Shown here: piece by piece, positions 7,673 to 15,489 of the stretch
How positions within the stretch are numbered: position 1 is the first letter of the stretch
Layout: each line of letters begins with the position of its first letter
NCBI RefSeq assembly: GCF_042432905.1
Contig: NZ_JBHLWI010000050.1
Coordinates: 1-48,109, forward strand
Length of the DNA: 48,109 nucleotides
Direction: 5' to 3'
Origin: Fontibacter flavus
Lineage (GTDB): Bacteria; Bacteroidota; Bacteroidia; Cytophagales; Cyclobacteriaceae
The notes under the pieces: generated by a model
Databases searched by the model: none
The model's input: the letters and a program-made list of their open reading frames with translations, nothing else
What the model was told of the DNA's origin: nothing
Program-made: the position numbers and the translations under genes

Positions 7673-8215
7673 TTGAAAATCAGCATCATCATTCCTTCCC
7701 AAAACAACAGTACTTACTTAGCCAATCTTTTGCCTTACTTGAAATCAAACACAAACAGGCAGCAATTGGAAGAAATACTCATAGTAGAAGAATTGGAAAC
7801 CAGACAATTGGTCAAGTTGGCAGAAAAATCCCATGCCAAGTTGTATATATTTAAAAATAGCGACACTAATCTTAAAGCAGAAGCTGGCGCATTCTTGGCA
7901 AAGGGTGAAATTCTTTATTTTATAAAACCGGGACATTTCCCGCCAAGGGATTTTGCTTCAAGGATAATTTGTGCAGTGGAATTGAGAATAAAGCTTGGCT
8001 CTCTATACCATCCTTTGATTGCAAAACTGTGCAATTATATCCAATTGCCATGGATAGATCGAATGGTCATTTTTTTCTCTCCAATTTCAAATCTCTTTAT
8101 TCTGAACCGGCTATTTCACCAAAATGGGGGATTGAAATATAATGGTAGGGCTTCCTCACTTCAGGAATTTTTGAATAAAAAAGAATTTCGATCTACTTTA
8201 GGTATTATTCAATAA
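7673..8215 (+). CDS. Degenerate GT-A glycosyltransferase-like protein
   Basis: A 180-residue protein that resembles a family 2 (TIGR04283-type) glycosyltransferase: KISIIIPSQNNSTYLANLLPYL at the start, then a GAFLAKGEILYFIKPGHFPP segment in place of the usual GA-A-G-LLFLHAD. The nucleotide and metal acidic residues are missing: the usual VDGGSTD is EELETRQ, and the D-x-D position reads KPG. It may have lost catalysis and serve as a scaffold or binding protein. The start is a TTG; no ATG fits. It is 11 bp upstream of the peroxidase-like gene and shares its promoter. Confidence 0.7.
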   Translation: MKISIIIPSQNNSTYLANLLPYLKSNTNRQQLEEILIVEELETRQLVKLAEKSHAKLYIFKNSDTNLKAEAGAFLAKGEILYFIKPGHFPPRDFASRIICAVELRIKLGSLYHPLIAKLCNYIQLPWIDRMVIFFSPISNLFILNRLFHQNGGLKYNGRASSLQEFLNKKEFRSTLGIIQ

Positions 8216-8226
8216 AACCCAGACAA

Positions 8227-8790
8227 ATGGCCAGAATCCATGTAATCCAGGAGGAGGAAGCAGAAGGAATGCTTCAGAAAGTGTATCAAGACTTGATACA
8301 AAGCAGGGGCAAGTTAGCTGAAGTACACAAAATACAGTCTTTGAACCCCAAAACGATCATCAGCCATATGCAACTCTACATGGATATCATGTATGGACAA
8401 TCCCCTCTCAAACGTTGGCAAAGGGAAATGATAGCGGTGGTAGTATCTGTAACCAATCAATGTGCGTATTGTACCCAACACCACGCTGAGGCTTTGCATA
8501 TCTTCTGGAAAGATGTAGATAAGATGAACGAATTGATAGATAATAAAAATGTCTCAAGCCTTGAGCCAATCAATCAGTTATGGAATAAACTTGCCAAAAC
8601 CATTACCGCTACTCCTTCATCTCCTGAGATAGGTGAAACCATCGAAAAACTGAAAAATCTCGGTCTTGATGACAGAAGCATCCTTGATGCTACGCTCGTC
8701 ATTGCCTATTTCAATTTTGTAAACCGTATCATCCTTGGTCTTGGGGTGGAATTAGAAGCTGATGGGGGGAAAGGCTATAAATATGAATAA
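8227..8790 (+). CDS. Peroxidase-related CMD-family protein (TIGR01926-like)
   Basis: A 187-residue all-helical protein of the AhpD/carboxymuconolactone decarboxylase superfamily. The core is KRWQREMIAVVVSVTNQCAYC followed by TQHHAEAL (CxxC at about residues 79-82, then two His). The long C-terminal helix ending VNRIILGLGVELE is typical of the peroxidase-related family. It probably takes part in peroxide removal or in an unknown redox step. It follows the degenerate glycosyltransferase by 11 bp. A related pairing of a TIGR04283 glycosyltransferase with a CMD protein occurs in arsenosugar loci, but no ArsM or ArsS gene is in the window. Confidence 0.85.
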   Translation: MARIHVIQEEEAEGMLQKVYQDLIQSRGKLAEVHKIQSLNPKTIISHMQLYMDIMYGQSPLKRWQREMIAVVVSVTNQCAYCTQHHAEALHIFWKDVDKMNELIDNKNVSSLEPINQLWNKLAKTITATPSSPEIGETIEKLKNLGLDDRSILDATLVIAYFNFVNRIILGLGVELEADGGKGYKYE

Positions 8791-8806
8791 ATAATAATGG
8801 AATTTG

Positions 8807-8871
8807 GGAAGAATTGACATATACCAGGGAATCATGGCCATTTAGGACGGAGACTTTTTCCATCACTTTTG
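8807..8871 (+). promoter_or_regulatory. Second copy of shared 17-bp box plus -7-like element
   Basis: GGAAGAATTGACATATA at 8807-8823 repeats 4449-4465 exactly. The -7-like CACTTTTG at 8864-8871 starts 57 bases after the box start, as in the first copy. An AGGGA follows the box at the same offset in both; the remaining spacer is not conserved. This arrangement lies 17 bp after the stop of the gene at 8227 and leads into the gene at 8896. Confidence 0.6.
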
Positions 8872-8895
8872 TACCATAATAAAAACGCAAAAACT

Positions 8896-9345
8896 ATGGA
8901 AGCAAAAAAAATTGATTGGAAAAAAGCAATTCTAGCGGGCATTGCAGGAACTATTTTATTTGACCTGATGGGACTTGTTGCCATGGGTACTTGGTGGGAC
9001 ATTCCAGCACTCTTGGGAGAAAAAACTGGACTTGGACTAGCTTATGGAGTATTTGGACATTTTTCCAATGGGATCCTGCTGGCTGTGTTATATGCAGGTA
9101 TAGCACCTTCCTTATTTGGCCCCAATTGGTTGAGACCATTTATCTTCATTACTGCACAGACCATCGCCCTGGTTTGGTTCTTTATGTTCCCTTTGGTTGG
9201 TGCCGGGGTTGCAGGCTTAAATGTCGGGCCTGATATGGCTATCGGTTCTCTAGTGAGGCACTGGCTATATGTTGTTCCTTTTATTTTCCTGATCAACCCT
9301 ACTTTTCAAACCAAAGAATCTACTTCGAAAACAGCGGTTGCTTAA
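8896..9345 (+). CDS. Four-helix membrane protein of unknown function
   Basis: The frame opens earlier, but the ATG at 8896 lies in the same place relative to the shared upstream box as the start at 4540, and follows the likely transcription start. The 150-residue protein has a lysine-rich head and four hydrophobic segments (about residues 10-30, 48-68, 77-98 and 115-135), with glycine-rich helices and conserved-looking DLMG and GHFSNG motifs. I do not recognise the family. Its promoter ties it to the AhpD-like gene at 4540, so a role in the same stress response is likely. Confidence 0.75.
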   Translation: MEAKKIDWKKAILAGIAGTILFDLMGLVAMGTWWDIPALLGEKTGLGLAYGVFGHFSNGILLAVLYAGIAPSLFGPNWLRPFIFITAQTIALVWFFMFPLVGAGVAGLNVGPDMAIGSLVRHWLYVVPFIFLINPTFQTKESTSKTAVA

Positions 9346-9362
9346 TGAAAACTAAGTTCAAT

Positions 9363-9389
9363 CCTGGCAGGTTGCATTAACCTGTCAGG
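9363..9389. terminator. Bidirectional hairpin terminator
   Basis: CCTGGCAGGTT (9363-9373) pairs with AACCTGTCAGG (9379-9389) around a five-base loop, with one G-U pair. A T-rich tract follows on the plus strand. It separates the convergent membrane-protein and Crp/Fnr genes. Confidence 0.75.
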
Positions 9390-9398
9390 TATTATTTC

Positions 9399-10085
9399 TT
9401 ATTTTTTCAATGCCTCCTGATCTTTGATATAGATCCTTCTACGGTCATATTTGATCGTTCCTTCTTTTTCCAAATCAGAAAATACGGAGGTGACCGTTTG
9501 CCTGCTAGTGGCAGTGAGTTTGGCAATGTCTTCATGGGTAAGCTTGAGTTCTACTACCTTTTGGTTTTCTTCTCCAGCAATAGATCTTCCCAATTCTTCA
9601 GCCATTTCTAGGATAAAGCTTTTAACCCGCTGTTCGGAAGTCTTAAAAACTAAATTCTGCAACCTATTCTGGACTTTTTTAAGTCTAAACCCTATCAGTT
9701 TGGTTACCTCAAAATTAAACTTAGGATTCTTGGCCATCATATTTTCGAAATCCTCTATTTTCACTTTACAGATCACGGCATCCTCAGTTACTTCTGCGAT
9801 TTCCTCTCTTTTTTCCTGTCCAGAAATAGAAAGTTCTCCAAAGACTTCTCCGGGGCCTAAAATCGCCATGATCATTTCTCTTCCATCATGGGAAATCTTT
9901 GAGATTTTCACTTTCCCTTTTTTCAAAAGAAAAACACTATTGGCACTATCTTCAGAAAAATAAAGCACCTGTTTTTTTGGAACATCTGACATGATAGCCA
10001 AACTATCCATCATCTTGATCTCCTCCGGTTCCAAAACCTGAAGCATGCTGAAATTCTCCAAATACCAGATTTTTGTCTTATCCAT
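9399..10085 (-). CDS. Crp/Fnr-family transcriptional regulator
   Basis: The frame extends to 10115, but the ATG at 10085 fits the usual N-terminus, giving 228 residues. A cNMP-binding beta-roll spans about 20-130 (FLLKKGKVKISK, GEVFGELSISGQ). A dimer helix follows, then a winged helix-turn-helix with HEDIAKLTATSRQTVTSVFSDL. The Arg-Ser/Thr pair that holds cAMP phosphate is absent (GQEKREEIAE), and there is no N-terminal cysteine cluster, so neither cAMP nor an iron-sulfur centre is the evident signal. In the recognition helix, Gln replaces the Glu of CRP's SRET. It is the best candidate to read the TGTC-N8-GACA dyads, one of which lies 70 bp upstream. Confidence 0.9.
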   Translation of the reverse strand: MDKTKIWYLENFSMLQVLEPEEIKMMDSLAIMSDVPKKQVLYFSEDSANSVFLLKKGKVKISKISHDGREMIMAILGPGEVFGELSISGQEKREEIAEVTEDAVICKVKIEDFENMMAKNPKFNFEVTKLIGFRLKKVQNRLQNLVFKTSEQRVKSFILEMAEELGRSIAGEENQKVVELKLTHEDIAKLTATSRQTVTSVFSDLEKEGTIKYDRRRIYIKDQEALKK

Positions 10086-10153
10086 TCTAAGTTCAAAATT
10101 CGCTTTCACCTGCAATATCTAAATTAATTTGTGAATATCGACTTTTGCACTAT

Positions 10154-10198
10154 TGTCATTTTGACGACAGCCCAAAAATATAAAATGCATTAGTTTCG
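10154..10198 (+). promoter_or_regulatory. Crp/Fnr-like dyad and promoter of the ECF sigma gene
   Basis: TGTCA-N6-CGACA at 10154-10169 (centre 10161.5) lies between the divergent crp/fnr and sigma-factor genes. TAGTTTCG at 10191-10198 begins 29.5 bp from the centre, giving a start near 10203 and a dyad near -41.5 for the sigma gene. No -7 element occurs at the mirrored position on the minus strand, so the regulator gene itself would be controlled differently, if at all. Confidence 0.65.
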
Positions 10199-10223
10199 AT
10201 TGGATTTTAAAAAACTAGACCAT

Positions 10224-10802
10224 ATGACCTCCCAGCAAAATGAAAAACTGAAGACACCAGTAATAGAAAAGTGGGTTAAAGATTATTATAAAGATCTATA
10301 CATTCGGGCCAGGTTCAAAACAGGTAATTCTGCGCTTGCGGAAGATTTAGTACAAGAGACTTTTTTGTCAGCGTACAGAGGCTATTCCAAATTCAAAGGA
10401 GAAAGCTCTCCCAGGACCTGGCTGATGCAGATTCTTCATAACAAAATAGCAGATCATTTCAGAAAAAAATATAAGTCGCCAATTGATACCAAGCTTGCAG
10501 ATTCTCAATATGAAGTCACAAGTCATTTTGATTCATTTGGTAACTGGGAACCAAATGGATATGAAAAAAACTGGGAATCTCCCCACTTATTGGATAACGA
10601 GGATTTTAATCTCCATTTTAGCACCTGTATAGGCCATTTGCCAGATCAATGGTCCGGAATAATTATGGACAAATACATTCGGGGAAAAAAAACTGATTTA
10701 ATCTGTCAGGAAAATCAAATTAGTACGACTAATTATTGGCAAGTCATTCATAGGGCTAAATTAATGCTCAAAAAGTGCCTTGAAAGATACTTTAAAGAAT
10801 AG
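10224..10802 (+). CDS. ECF-type RNA polymerase sigma factor
   Basis: A 192-residue sigma-70 factor with regions 2 and 4 only. Region 2 holds the helices YYKDLYIRARFKTGNSALAEDLVQETFLSAYRG and FKGESSPRTWLMQILHNKIADHFRK. Region 4 is less typical (LICQENQISTTNYWQVIHRAKLMLKK). A TTG at 10200 opens the frame, but it overlaps the predicted promoter, so the ATG at 10224 is preferred. It is followed after 6 bp by a zinc-finger protein that should act as its anti-sigma. The long acidic linker between regions (SHFDSFGNWEPNGYEKNW) matches a Bacteroidota/Proteobacteria subgroup. Confidence 0.9.
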   Translation: MTSQQNEKLKTPVIEKWVKDYYKDLYIRARFKTGNSALAEDLVQETFLSAYRGYSKFKGESSPRTWLMQILHNKIADHFRKKYKSPIDTKLADSQYEVTSHFDSFGNWEPNGYEKNWESPHLLDNEDFNLHFSTCIGHLPDQWSGIIMDKYIRGKKTDLICQENQISTTNYWQVIHRAKLMLKKCLERYFKE

Positions 10803-10808
10803 CAATAC

Positions 10809-11063
10809 ATGAAAAAAATTCAAAATGCGCTCTTACTATCCTGTATAAAAGTTACTGAACTCCTTGAAAAGAAAAAAGTCATTCCACTAAATATCTTCGA
10901 AAATGTAAGGTTGAAAATCCATCTTTCTATGTGCAAAGCCTGTCAATCCTATGTTCATCAATCTGATGCGATGGATGAAATGTTTGAGAAATTGGGAAAT
11001 AAGTTGGAGGATAATGATATTGAAATTTTCCAAAAAAAACTTACTGAAAAAATAAAAGAATAA
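10809..11063 (+). CDS. Small soluble zinc-finger anti-sigma-like protein
   Basis: An 84-residue protein with no membrane helix. It carries a conserved Cys near the start (LLSCIKVTELLEKK) and the H-x3-C-x2-C zinc motif HLSMCKACQSYV (about residues 38-49) of ZAS-type anti-sigma factors. The first Cys and the HxxxCxxC triad would bind zinc. Being soluble, it may sense redox or metal state in the cytoplasm and release the upstream sigma factor when the cysteines are oxidised. It is co-transcribed with that gene (6 bp apart). Confidence 0.8.
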   Translation: MKKIQNALLLSCIKVTELLEKKKVIPLNIFENVRLKIHLSMCKACQSYVHQSDAMDEMFEKLGNKLEDNDIEIFQKKLTEKIKE

Positions 11064-11139
11064 AAATAATTTCAAAAGCTCCGTAAGGTTTTTATGAATT
11101 TTTCGACTAATCAGAAAACATAATAAACTAAAAAGTCTT

Positions 11140-11619
11140 ATGAAAACCAAAAGAACGATTAAAATACTAGTGATAATAGCTGTAGCAGGTATTATTGTAG
11201 CAGGGGTAGTGGGTTTTTACATGTTCAACATGCCACACAGAGATGTACAAACTGCTAAAACAGACATAACTATCAGTTCTTCTTTGCTGACTGAAGAATT
11301 TCTTCAAAATCCAAATTCTGCAAATGATAAATATTTGGATGAAGATGGGGATTCTAAAATACTTGAGGTTAGCGGTACTGTTGATAGAATTGAGACAGAT
11401 TATAATGACAATATCGTAATCCTTTTAAAAGAACCTGGAAATAAAGTTGGAGTAAGTTGTACATTTTTAAGCTCCGTAAAAAGTACCGCGAGTCAAATTA
11501 AAGTAGGCCAATCCGTAAAAGTAAAAGGAGTCATCAGATCCGGTGCTTTTTATGACGAAGACTTAAGGATGTATGAAGATGTCATCATGGAAAAATGTGA
11601 CTTGGTTTCGAAGATTTAA
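11140..11619 (+). CDS. Membrane-anchored OB-fold protein (tRNA_anti-like)
   Basis: A 159-residue protein with a lysine-rich head, one N-terminal hydrophobic helix (about residues 7-29) and a C-terminal OB fold of the tRNA_anti-like type (GTVDRIETDYNDNIVILL, GVSCTFLSS and GQSVKVKGVIRSG). The NPNSANDKYLD segment before the fold is common in this family. Its ligand is unknown; small periplasmic OB-fold proteins bind nucleic acids, sugars or proteins. It is separated from the anti-sigma gene by about 75 bp and from the peroxiredoxin-like gene by 44 bp, so it may be the first gene of a transcript running to 14042. Confidence 0.78.
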   Translation: MKTKRTIKILVIIAVAGIIVAGVVGFYMFNMPHRDVQTAKTDITISSSLLTEEFLQNPNSANDKYLDEDGDSKILEVSGTVDRIETDYNDNIVILLKEPGNKVGVSCTFLSSVKSTASQIKVGQSVKVKGVIRSGAFYDEDLRMYEDVIMEKCDLVSKI

Positions 11620-11663
11620 AATGCAATTTGTTTCAATTAAAAAATCCAAAATTAAAAACATTT

Positions 11664-12287
11664 ATGAACAAATTTTTGATGATCATGGCACTGTTTAGTT
11701 TTCTGAGCGTCTGGAACCAAGCTCAGGCCCAGACTAAATTCAAAACTGTCAACCAAGCTAAAGGGCTTTCTGTAGGTGAGGTGGCTCCTAAGTTCAATTC
11801 CTCTGACCAAGAGAACCGATCATTCAATTTGGAGAACACACTGGAGTCAGGCCCTGTGGTTTTAATATTTTATCGAGGTCAATGGTGTCCTGTTTGTAAC
11901 AAACATTTGGCAGCCATCGAGCAGGATTTAGATCAAATTTATGCTAAAGGGGCAACAGTAGTGGCAGTTTCTCCTGAAACCTCAGAATTTCTCAAGCAAA
12001 CCATGAAGAAAACAGGTGCCAGCTTCAAACTATTACATGACGAAGATTATGGAATAGCAGAGGCCTATGATGTAGCCTTTCTTTCTGATGAAGCTTCTCT
12101 CAATGCCTACAATGAAAGATTGGGTGCAAATCTACAAGAAGCACATTCAGATGATAGCCAGAGACTTCCTATACCTGCTACCTATATTATTGGACAAGAC
12201 GGTATAATCAAATGGAGACATTTTGATCCCGATTACAGGAAAAGAGCATCTGTGGAGGATATTGTGGCTGCTTTAAGTGAGTTATAA
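11664..12287 (+). CDS. Exported peroxiredoxin-like protein
   Basis: The frame opens at a TTG (11628), but the ATG at 11664 starts a clear signal peptide (MNKFLMIMALFSFLSVW, cleaved after AQA), so that start was used; 207 residues. The AhpC/TSA-like active site is FYRGQWCPVCNKHL, a CxxC with Trp before it. The fold continues to PATYIIGQDGIIKWRHFDPDY. It likely reduces peroxides or disulfides in the periplasm. Its stop overlaps the next ATG by one base. A cytoplasmic relative lies at 24707. Confidence 0.87.
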   Translation: MNKFLMIMALFSFLSVWNQAQAQTKFKTVNQAKGLSVGEVAPKFNSSDQENRSFNLENTLESGPVVLIFYRGQWCPVCNKHLAAIEQDLDQIYAKGATVVAVSPETSEFLKQTMKKTGASFKLLHDEDYGIAEAYDVAFLSDEASLNAYNERLGANLQEAHSDDSQRLPIPATYIIGQDGIIKWRHFDPDYRKRASVEDIVAALSEL

Positions 12288-12793
12288 TGAATCTTAAATT
12301 GGTTATGCTATTGGCTTTATTGCAAAGCGCCCAATTGGAAGAATATAAAACCGATAAAAATATTCTATTCCAAATTGAAAGAAGTAAAGACCAAGACAAA
12401 ATTATATACGAAGTCAATTGGGATAAAAATGGGCAAATTAATAGCGAAGAGCCTTTAGTAATTCATTGGATTAGAGCTTCTAATAATAAAAAGGAAGAAA
12501 AACTGACTTGGATTCAGAATAAATATGCTTATGGGGTCAAGGTACTCTCTCAAGAAGATGAAAGGGTTGTTTTCCAATTTGTTTCTTATGACAAAAAAAG
12601 CTTTACTCTAACAAAAACTCAAAATGGCATCTTTACGGTAACAGGCGAGTTTGATGGAAAGGAGATCGCCATAGAAAGAATATTTATTCAGATAGATGGA
12701 GGATCTTTTTGGCTTCCAAAAATAACTAAGATTGACATTTTTGGAACTTGCATTAATTCCGAAAAACAATATATATCAACCATCCGCCCCTAA
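12287..12793 (+). CDS. DUF4833-like exported protein
   Basis: A 168-residue protein. A short hydrophobic N-terminus (NLKLVMLLALLQSAQ) suggests export. The body is beta-rich with NILFQIERSKDQDKIIYEVN, EPLVIHWIRAS and KYAYGVKV, which match my memory of the DUF4833 pattern. No catalytic motif is evident. It overlaps the peroxiredoxin-like gene by one base and is followed by the DinB gene after 2 bp, so it is part of one operon. The function is unknown; the set resembles a conserved Bacteroidota housekeeping cluster. Confidence 0.7.
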   Translation: MNLKLVMLLALLQSAQLEEYKTDKNILFQIERSKDQDKIIYEVNWDKNGQINSEEPLVIHWIRASNNKKEEKLTWIQNKYAYGVKVLSQEDERVVFQFVSYDKKSFTLTKTQNGIFTVTGEFDGKEIAIERIFIQIDGGSFWLPKITKIDIFGTCINSEKQYISTIRP

Positions 12794-12795
12794 CT

Positions 12796-13305
12796 ATGAA
12801 AAATCATTGTATTGAAAATTTACAGGAAATCAGGAAAATATTAGAATATATTCCAGAAAAGGCCTTTGGCACACCACTAAGTGTTTTATCGGATAGTAGT
12901 ATAGGACAGCATATCCGTCACATACTAGAGCTGTATTTAGCAGTATTTGAATCCTTAAATACAGGTGTCATAAATTATGATAAAAGAAAAAGGAATCCCA
13001 TAATAGAACAGAATCCTAACGAAGCAATTAATTTACTGGACAAAATAATCGAATTTCTTGCATGGAATAAAAGCGATCAACCGCTTAATCTTGAGGGTAA
13101 TTTTTCCAGTGGAGAAAGTAAGTCTATTACGATCCCCACTTCTCTTTACAGAGAGCTGGCTTATAATTTAGAACATAGTATTCATCATCAAGCTTTAATT
13201 AAAATCGGGTGTATGGAATTGGACTTAAAACATCTCCTTGATGAAAATTTTGGTGTAGCACCTGCTACGGTCCGTTATAGGAAGGAAAAATTGGCCCGAT
13301 CCTGA
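12796..13305 (+). CDS. Cytoplasmic DinB-family protein
   Basis: A 169-residue helical protein with the DinB metal histidines: IGQHIRHILELY (about residues 37-48) and EHSIHHQALIKIG (about 122-134). The C-terminal VAPATVRYRKEK tail is typical of the subgroup that accompanies NRDE-family genes. No signal peptide is present, unlike the DinB protein at 1613. It probably binds a divalent metal and may transfer a low-molecular-weight thiol, but no substrate is known. It begins two bases after the DUF4833-like gene and is five bases before the NRDE gene. Confidence 0.82.
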   Translation: MKNHCIENLQEIRKILEYIPEKAFGTPLSVLSDSSIGQHIRHILELYLAVFESLNTGVINYDKRKRNPIIEQNPNEAINLLDKIIEFLAWNKSDQPLNLEGNFSSGESKSITIPTSLYRELAYNLEHSIHHQALIKIGCMELDLKHLLDENFGVAPATVRYRKEKLARS

Positions 13306-13310
13306 ATGCC

Positions 13311-14042
13311 ATGTGTACAGTTACCTATATACCAACCTCTGATGGCTTCATCCTCACATCTTCGCGTGATGAAAATCCTGAGAAAGAAACTCTTTCTCCT
13401 GCTTTCTATCAATTCGAAGATAAAACCCTTGCTTACCCTAAAGACCTTTCAGGTAAAGGAACATGGATAGCTGTTGACCATCGTGGACATACTTCATGTT
13501 TATTGAATGGTGCCATGGAGAAGCACATTAAAAAAGAAAAATACCGAAAAAGTAGAGGCATACTTGTATTAGAAAGCCTCCTTTGCAGAAATTTCAGCGA
13601 TTTTTATCGAAGTATAGATTTGGAGGGAATAGAACCATTCACAATGGTTATGGTAGAGCCCGGTACTGAGTCTGTTATAAACCCGATTATTTTAAGATGG
13701 AATGGGGAAACAAAACACCTTAAAGCACCAAACTCAAAAGAGCCATTTATTTTGTCATCAAGCACTCTTTATAATCTCAAAGCAAAAAAAATAAGACAAA
13801 ATTGGTTTGATAATTGGATTAATACAAAATCAATATCTCCACAAAGCATTCTGGATTTTCATAATAGAAAACATGGATTAGATCCTGAAATAGATATCTT
13901 AATGAAGCTGCCAAATGGAATCGAAACGGTTAGTATCAGCCAAATACATTACCACAATTCCAAAATCGATTTCAAATATTTGGATTTACTTAGAGAGAAC
14001 TCACATACTTTTACTATAATAAGCAATCCAAGCTCTCCATAA
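13311..14042 (+). CDS. NRDE/TANGO2-family protein
   Basis: A 243-residue protein that begins with the family's hallmark MCTVTYIPTSDGFILTSSRDE. The NRDE fold is Ntn-hydrolase-like, with Cys2 as the possible nucleophile once the Met is removed. It also shows GKGTWIAVDHRGHTSCLLNG and PFILSSSTLYN. TANGO2-type proteins are linked to haem or lipid handling in other organisms; the bacterial role is unknown. It is the last gene of the tight operon 11664-14042. Confidence 0.87.
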   Translation: MCTVTYIPTSDGFILTSSRDENPEKETLSPAFYQFEDKTLAYPKDLSGKGTWIAVDHRGHTSCLLNGAMEKHIKKEKYRKSRGILVLESLLCRNFSDFYRSIDLEGIEPFTMVMVEPGTESVINPIILRWNGETKHLKAPNSKEPFILSSSTLYNLKAKKIRQNWFDNWINTKSISPQSILDFHNRKHGLDPEIDILMKLPNGIETVSISQIHYHNSKIDFKYLDLLRENSHTFTIISNPSSP

Positions 14043-14218
14043 ATTCGAGTCCATTGGTATCAAATAAAATTTTTCCTCAAAAGTTTAAAATATGAAACGA
14101 AATTAATCCACAGATGCATAAACTTACTGAAATCACTCTATTTAAAATTTTGATATTTGAGGCCAATAAGTCCAACAAAATCAAAACACAATATTTTGGG
14201 ATTTAAGTACAATGGATC

Positions 14219-15304
14219 ATGAACAGTTTTTATGAAATTCCACAGATCAAAAAAGGGATACTGTTTATTCCAGATATCAGTGGGTTTACCCAATTTGTAA
14301 CTTCAACTGAAGTTTCTCACAGTCAGCATATAATCTCAGAATTGTTAGAGTTAATAATTTCAGAAGTTGGAAACTTATTTACAGTTTCTGAAATAGAAGG
14401 TGACGCAGTATTGTTCTATCGGTTTCAAAATGATTTTGATATAGAAGAAATTATTAAACTTTGTGAGAAAGTTTTTTTAAGCTTCCATTCTTACCTTAAA
14501 ACATATAGAAGAGATCTTGTTTGTCATTGTGGGGCCTGTACCATGACACATAAATTGGGATTGAAATTCATCATTCACATCGGTGATTTTGGTTTGAATC
14601 AAGTAGGGAAGAGAGAGAAGCTTTATGGAAAAGAAGTTATTCTTGCCCACCGTTTGATGAAAAATCCATTAGATCTAAAAGAATATGTTTTGGTTTCTTC
14701 ATCTTACGATCTTTTTGATATTAAATTACTTACAAGTGCTGATTTAGTCTTGGAAGAGTTCGGGTATGTGTCTTTCGGCTATATGGATCTAACTCCCCTG
14801 AAGGATCGAATTCCTGAGCCTTTGCCCATTCAAAGAAATTTTTATCCTGAAGTAAAAAAGTTCGTCTACACGGTAATCCCCGCGATATCATTTCAGGATA
14901 TTGTTTTGGCAATCACAGAACCAGAGCATAGAAAAGCTTGGATGAAAGGAGTATCCAACATTGAACTCAAAGGTCATAAAATCAACAGAATCAAAAGTAA
15001 TCATGACTGCGTCATCAATGGCAATACCATTCAGGTAACATTGGAAGACCTAATTCGGGAAGAAAATGAAGTCAAAATTCTTGAGCATGCCTATATGCAA
15101 TCAATGAAAACTGAAATTATACAGCTATTTACTATAAGAAAAACTGAAAAGGATGAAGTGATTCTAGGAATGGGCACAGTAATAATCGGATCAAAAAATC
15201 CCTTTGTAAGGATGTTTAAATCTCTTATTGAGAGGGTAATGGCAGTACAAAATTCAAAAAATATTACTTCTCTTGGCAAATATTTGAAGGTACTGAAATA
15301 TTAA
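14219..15304 (+). CDS. DUF2652 cyclase-like protein with an SRPBCC-like tail
   Basis: A 361-residue protein. The first 190 residues match DUF2652, a divergent class III nucleotidyl cyclase domain: GILFIPDISGFTQFV (first metal Asp in DISGFT) and SEIEGDAVLFYRF (second Asp in GDAVLF). A cysteine-rich insert CHCGACTM follows. The C-terminal half (VIPAISFQDIVLAITEPEHRKAWMKGV) looks like an SRPBCC/START-like ligand-binding domain. Both metal aspartates are kept, so cyclase activity is possible but unproven. It is alone in its transcript, 176 bp after the NRDE gene. Confidence 0.8.
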   Translation: MNSFYEIPQIKKGILFIPDISGFTQFVTSTEVSHSQHIISELLELIISEVGNLFTVSEIEGDAVLFYRFQNDFDIEEIIKLCEKVFLSFHSYLKTYRRDLVCHCGACTMTHKLGLKFIIHIGDFGLNQVGKREKLYGKEVILAHRLMKNPLDLKEYVLVSSSYDLFDIKLLTSADLVLEEFGYVSFGYMDLTPLKDRIPEPLPIQRNFYPEVKKFVYTVIPAISFQDIVLAITEPEHRKAWMKGVSNIELKGHKINRIKSNHDCVINGNTIQVTLEDLIREENEVKILEHAYMQSMKTEIIQLFTIRKTEKDEVILGMGTVIIGSKNPFVRMFKSLIERVMAVQNSKNITSLGKYLKVLKY

Positions 15305-15489
15305 AACCGAAATTTGGAGAAAAGTCAAATTCATCAACATTGGGGAATCCGAGAGGCTTCAAGAATTGAATGTAAAGTACTTTTGCAAGCAAGAATATTT
15401 TCATTTTGACATAACTGAACTGTATTCAAAATTGACATCAACCATAAAAAACTTCTTATAAATTTATCAGGTTCTTAAACAAATCTTCT

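Noticed and set aside
9399..10085. cAMP or iron-sulfur sensing by the Crp/Fnr protein
   Set aside because: The Arg-Ser phosphate-binding pair and N-terminal cysteines are absent, so neither signal can be supported.
10119..10132. Crp/Fnr autoregulation from the 10154 dyad
   Set aside because: The nearest minus-strand -7-like sequence starts 35.5 bp from the centre, not 29.5, so the layout does not match.
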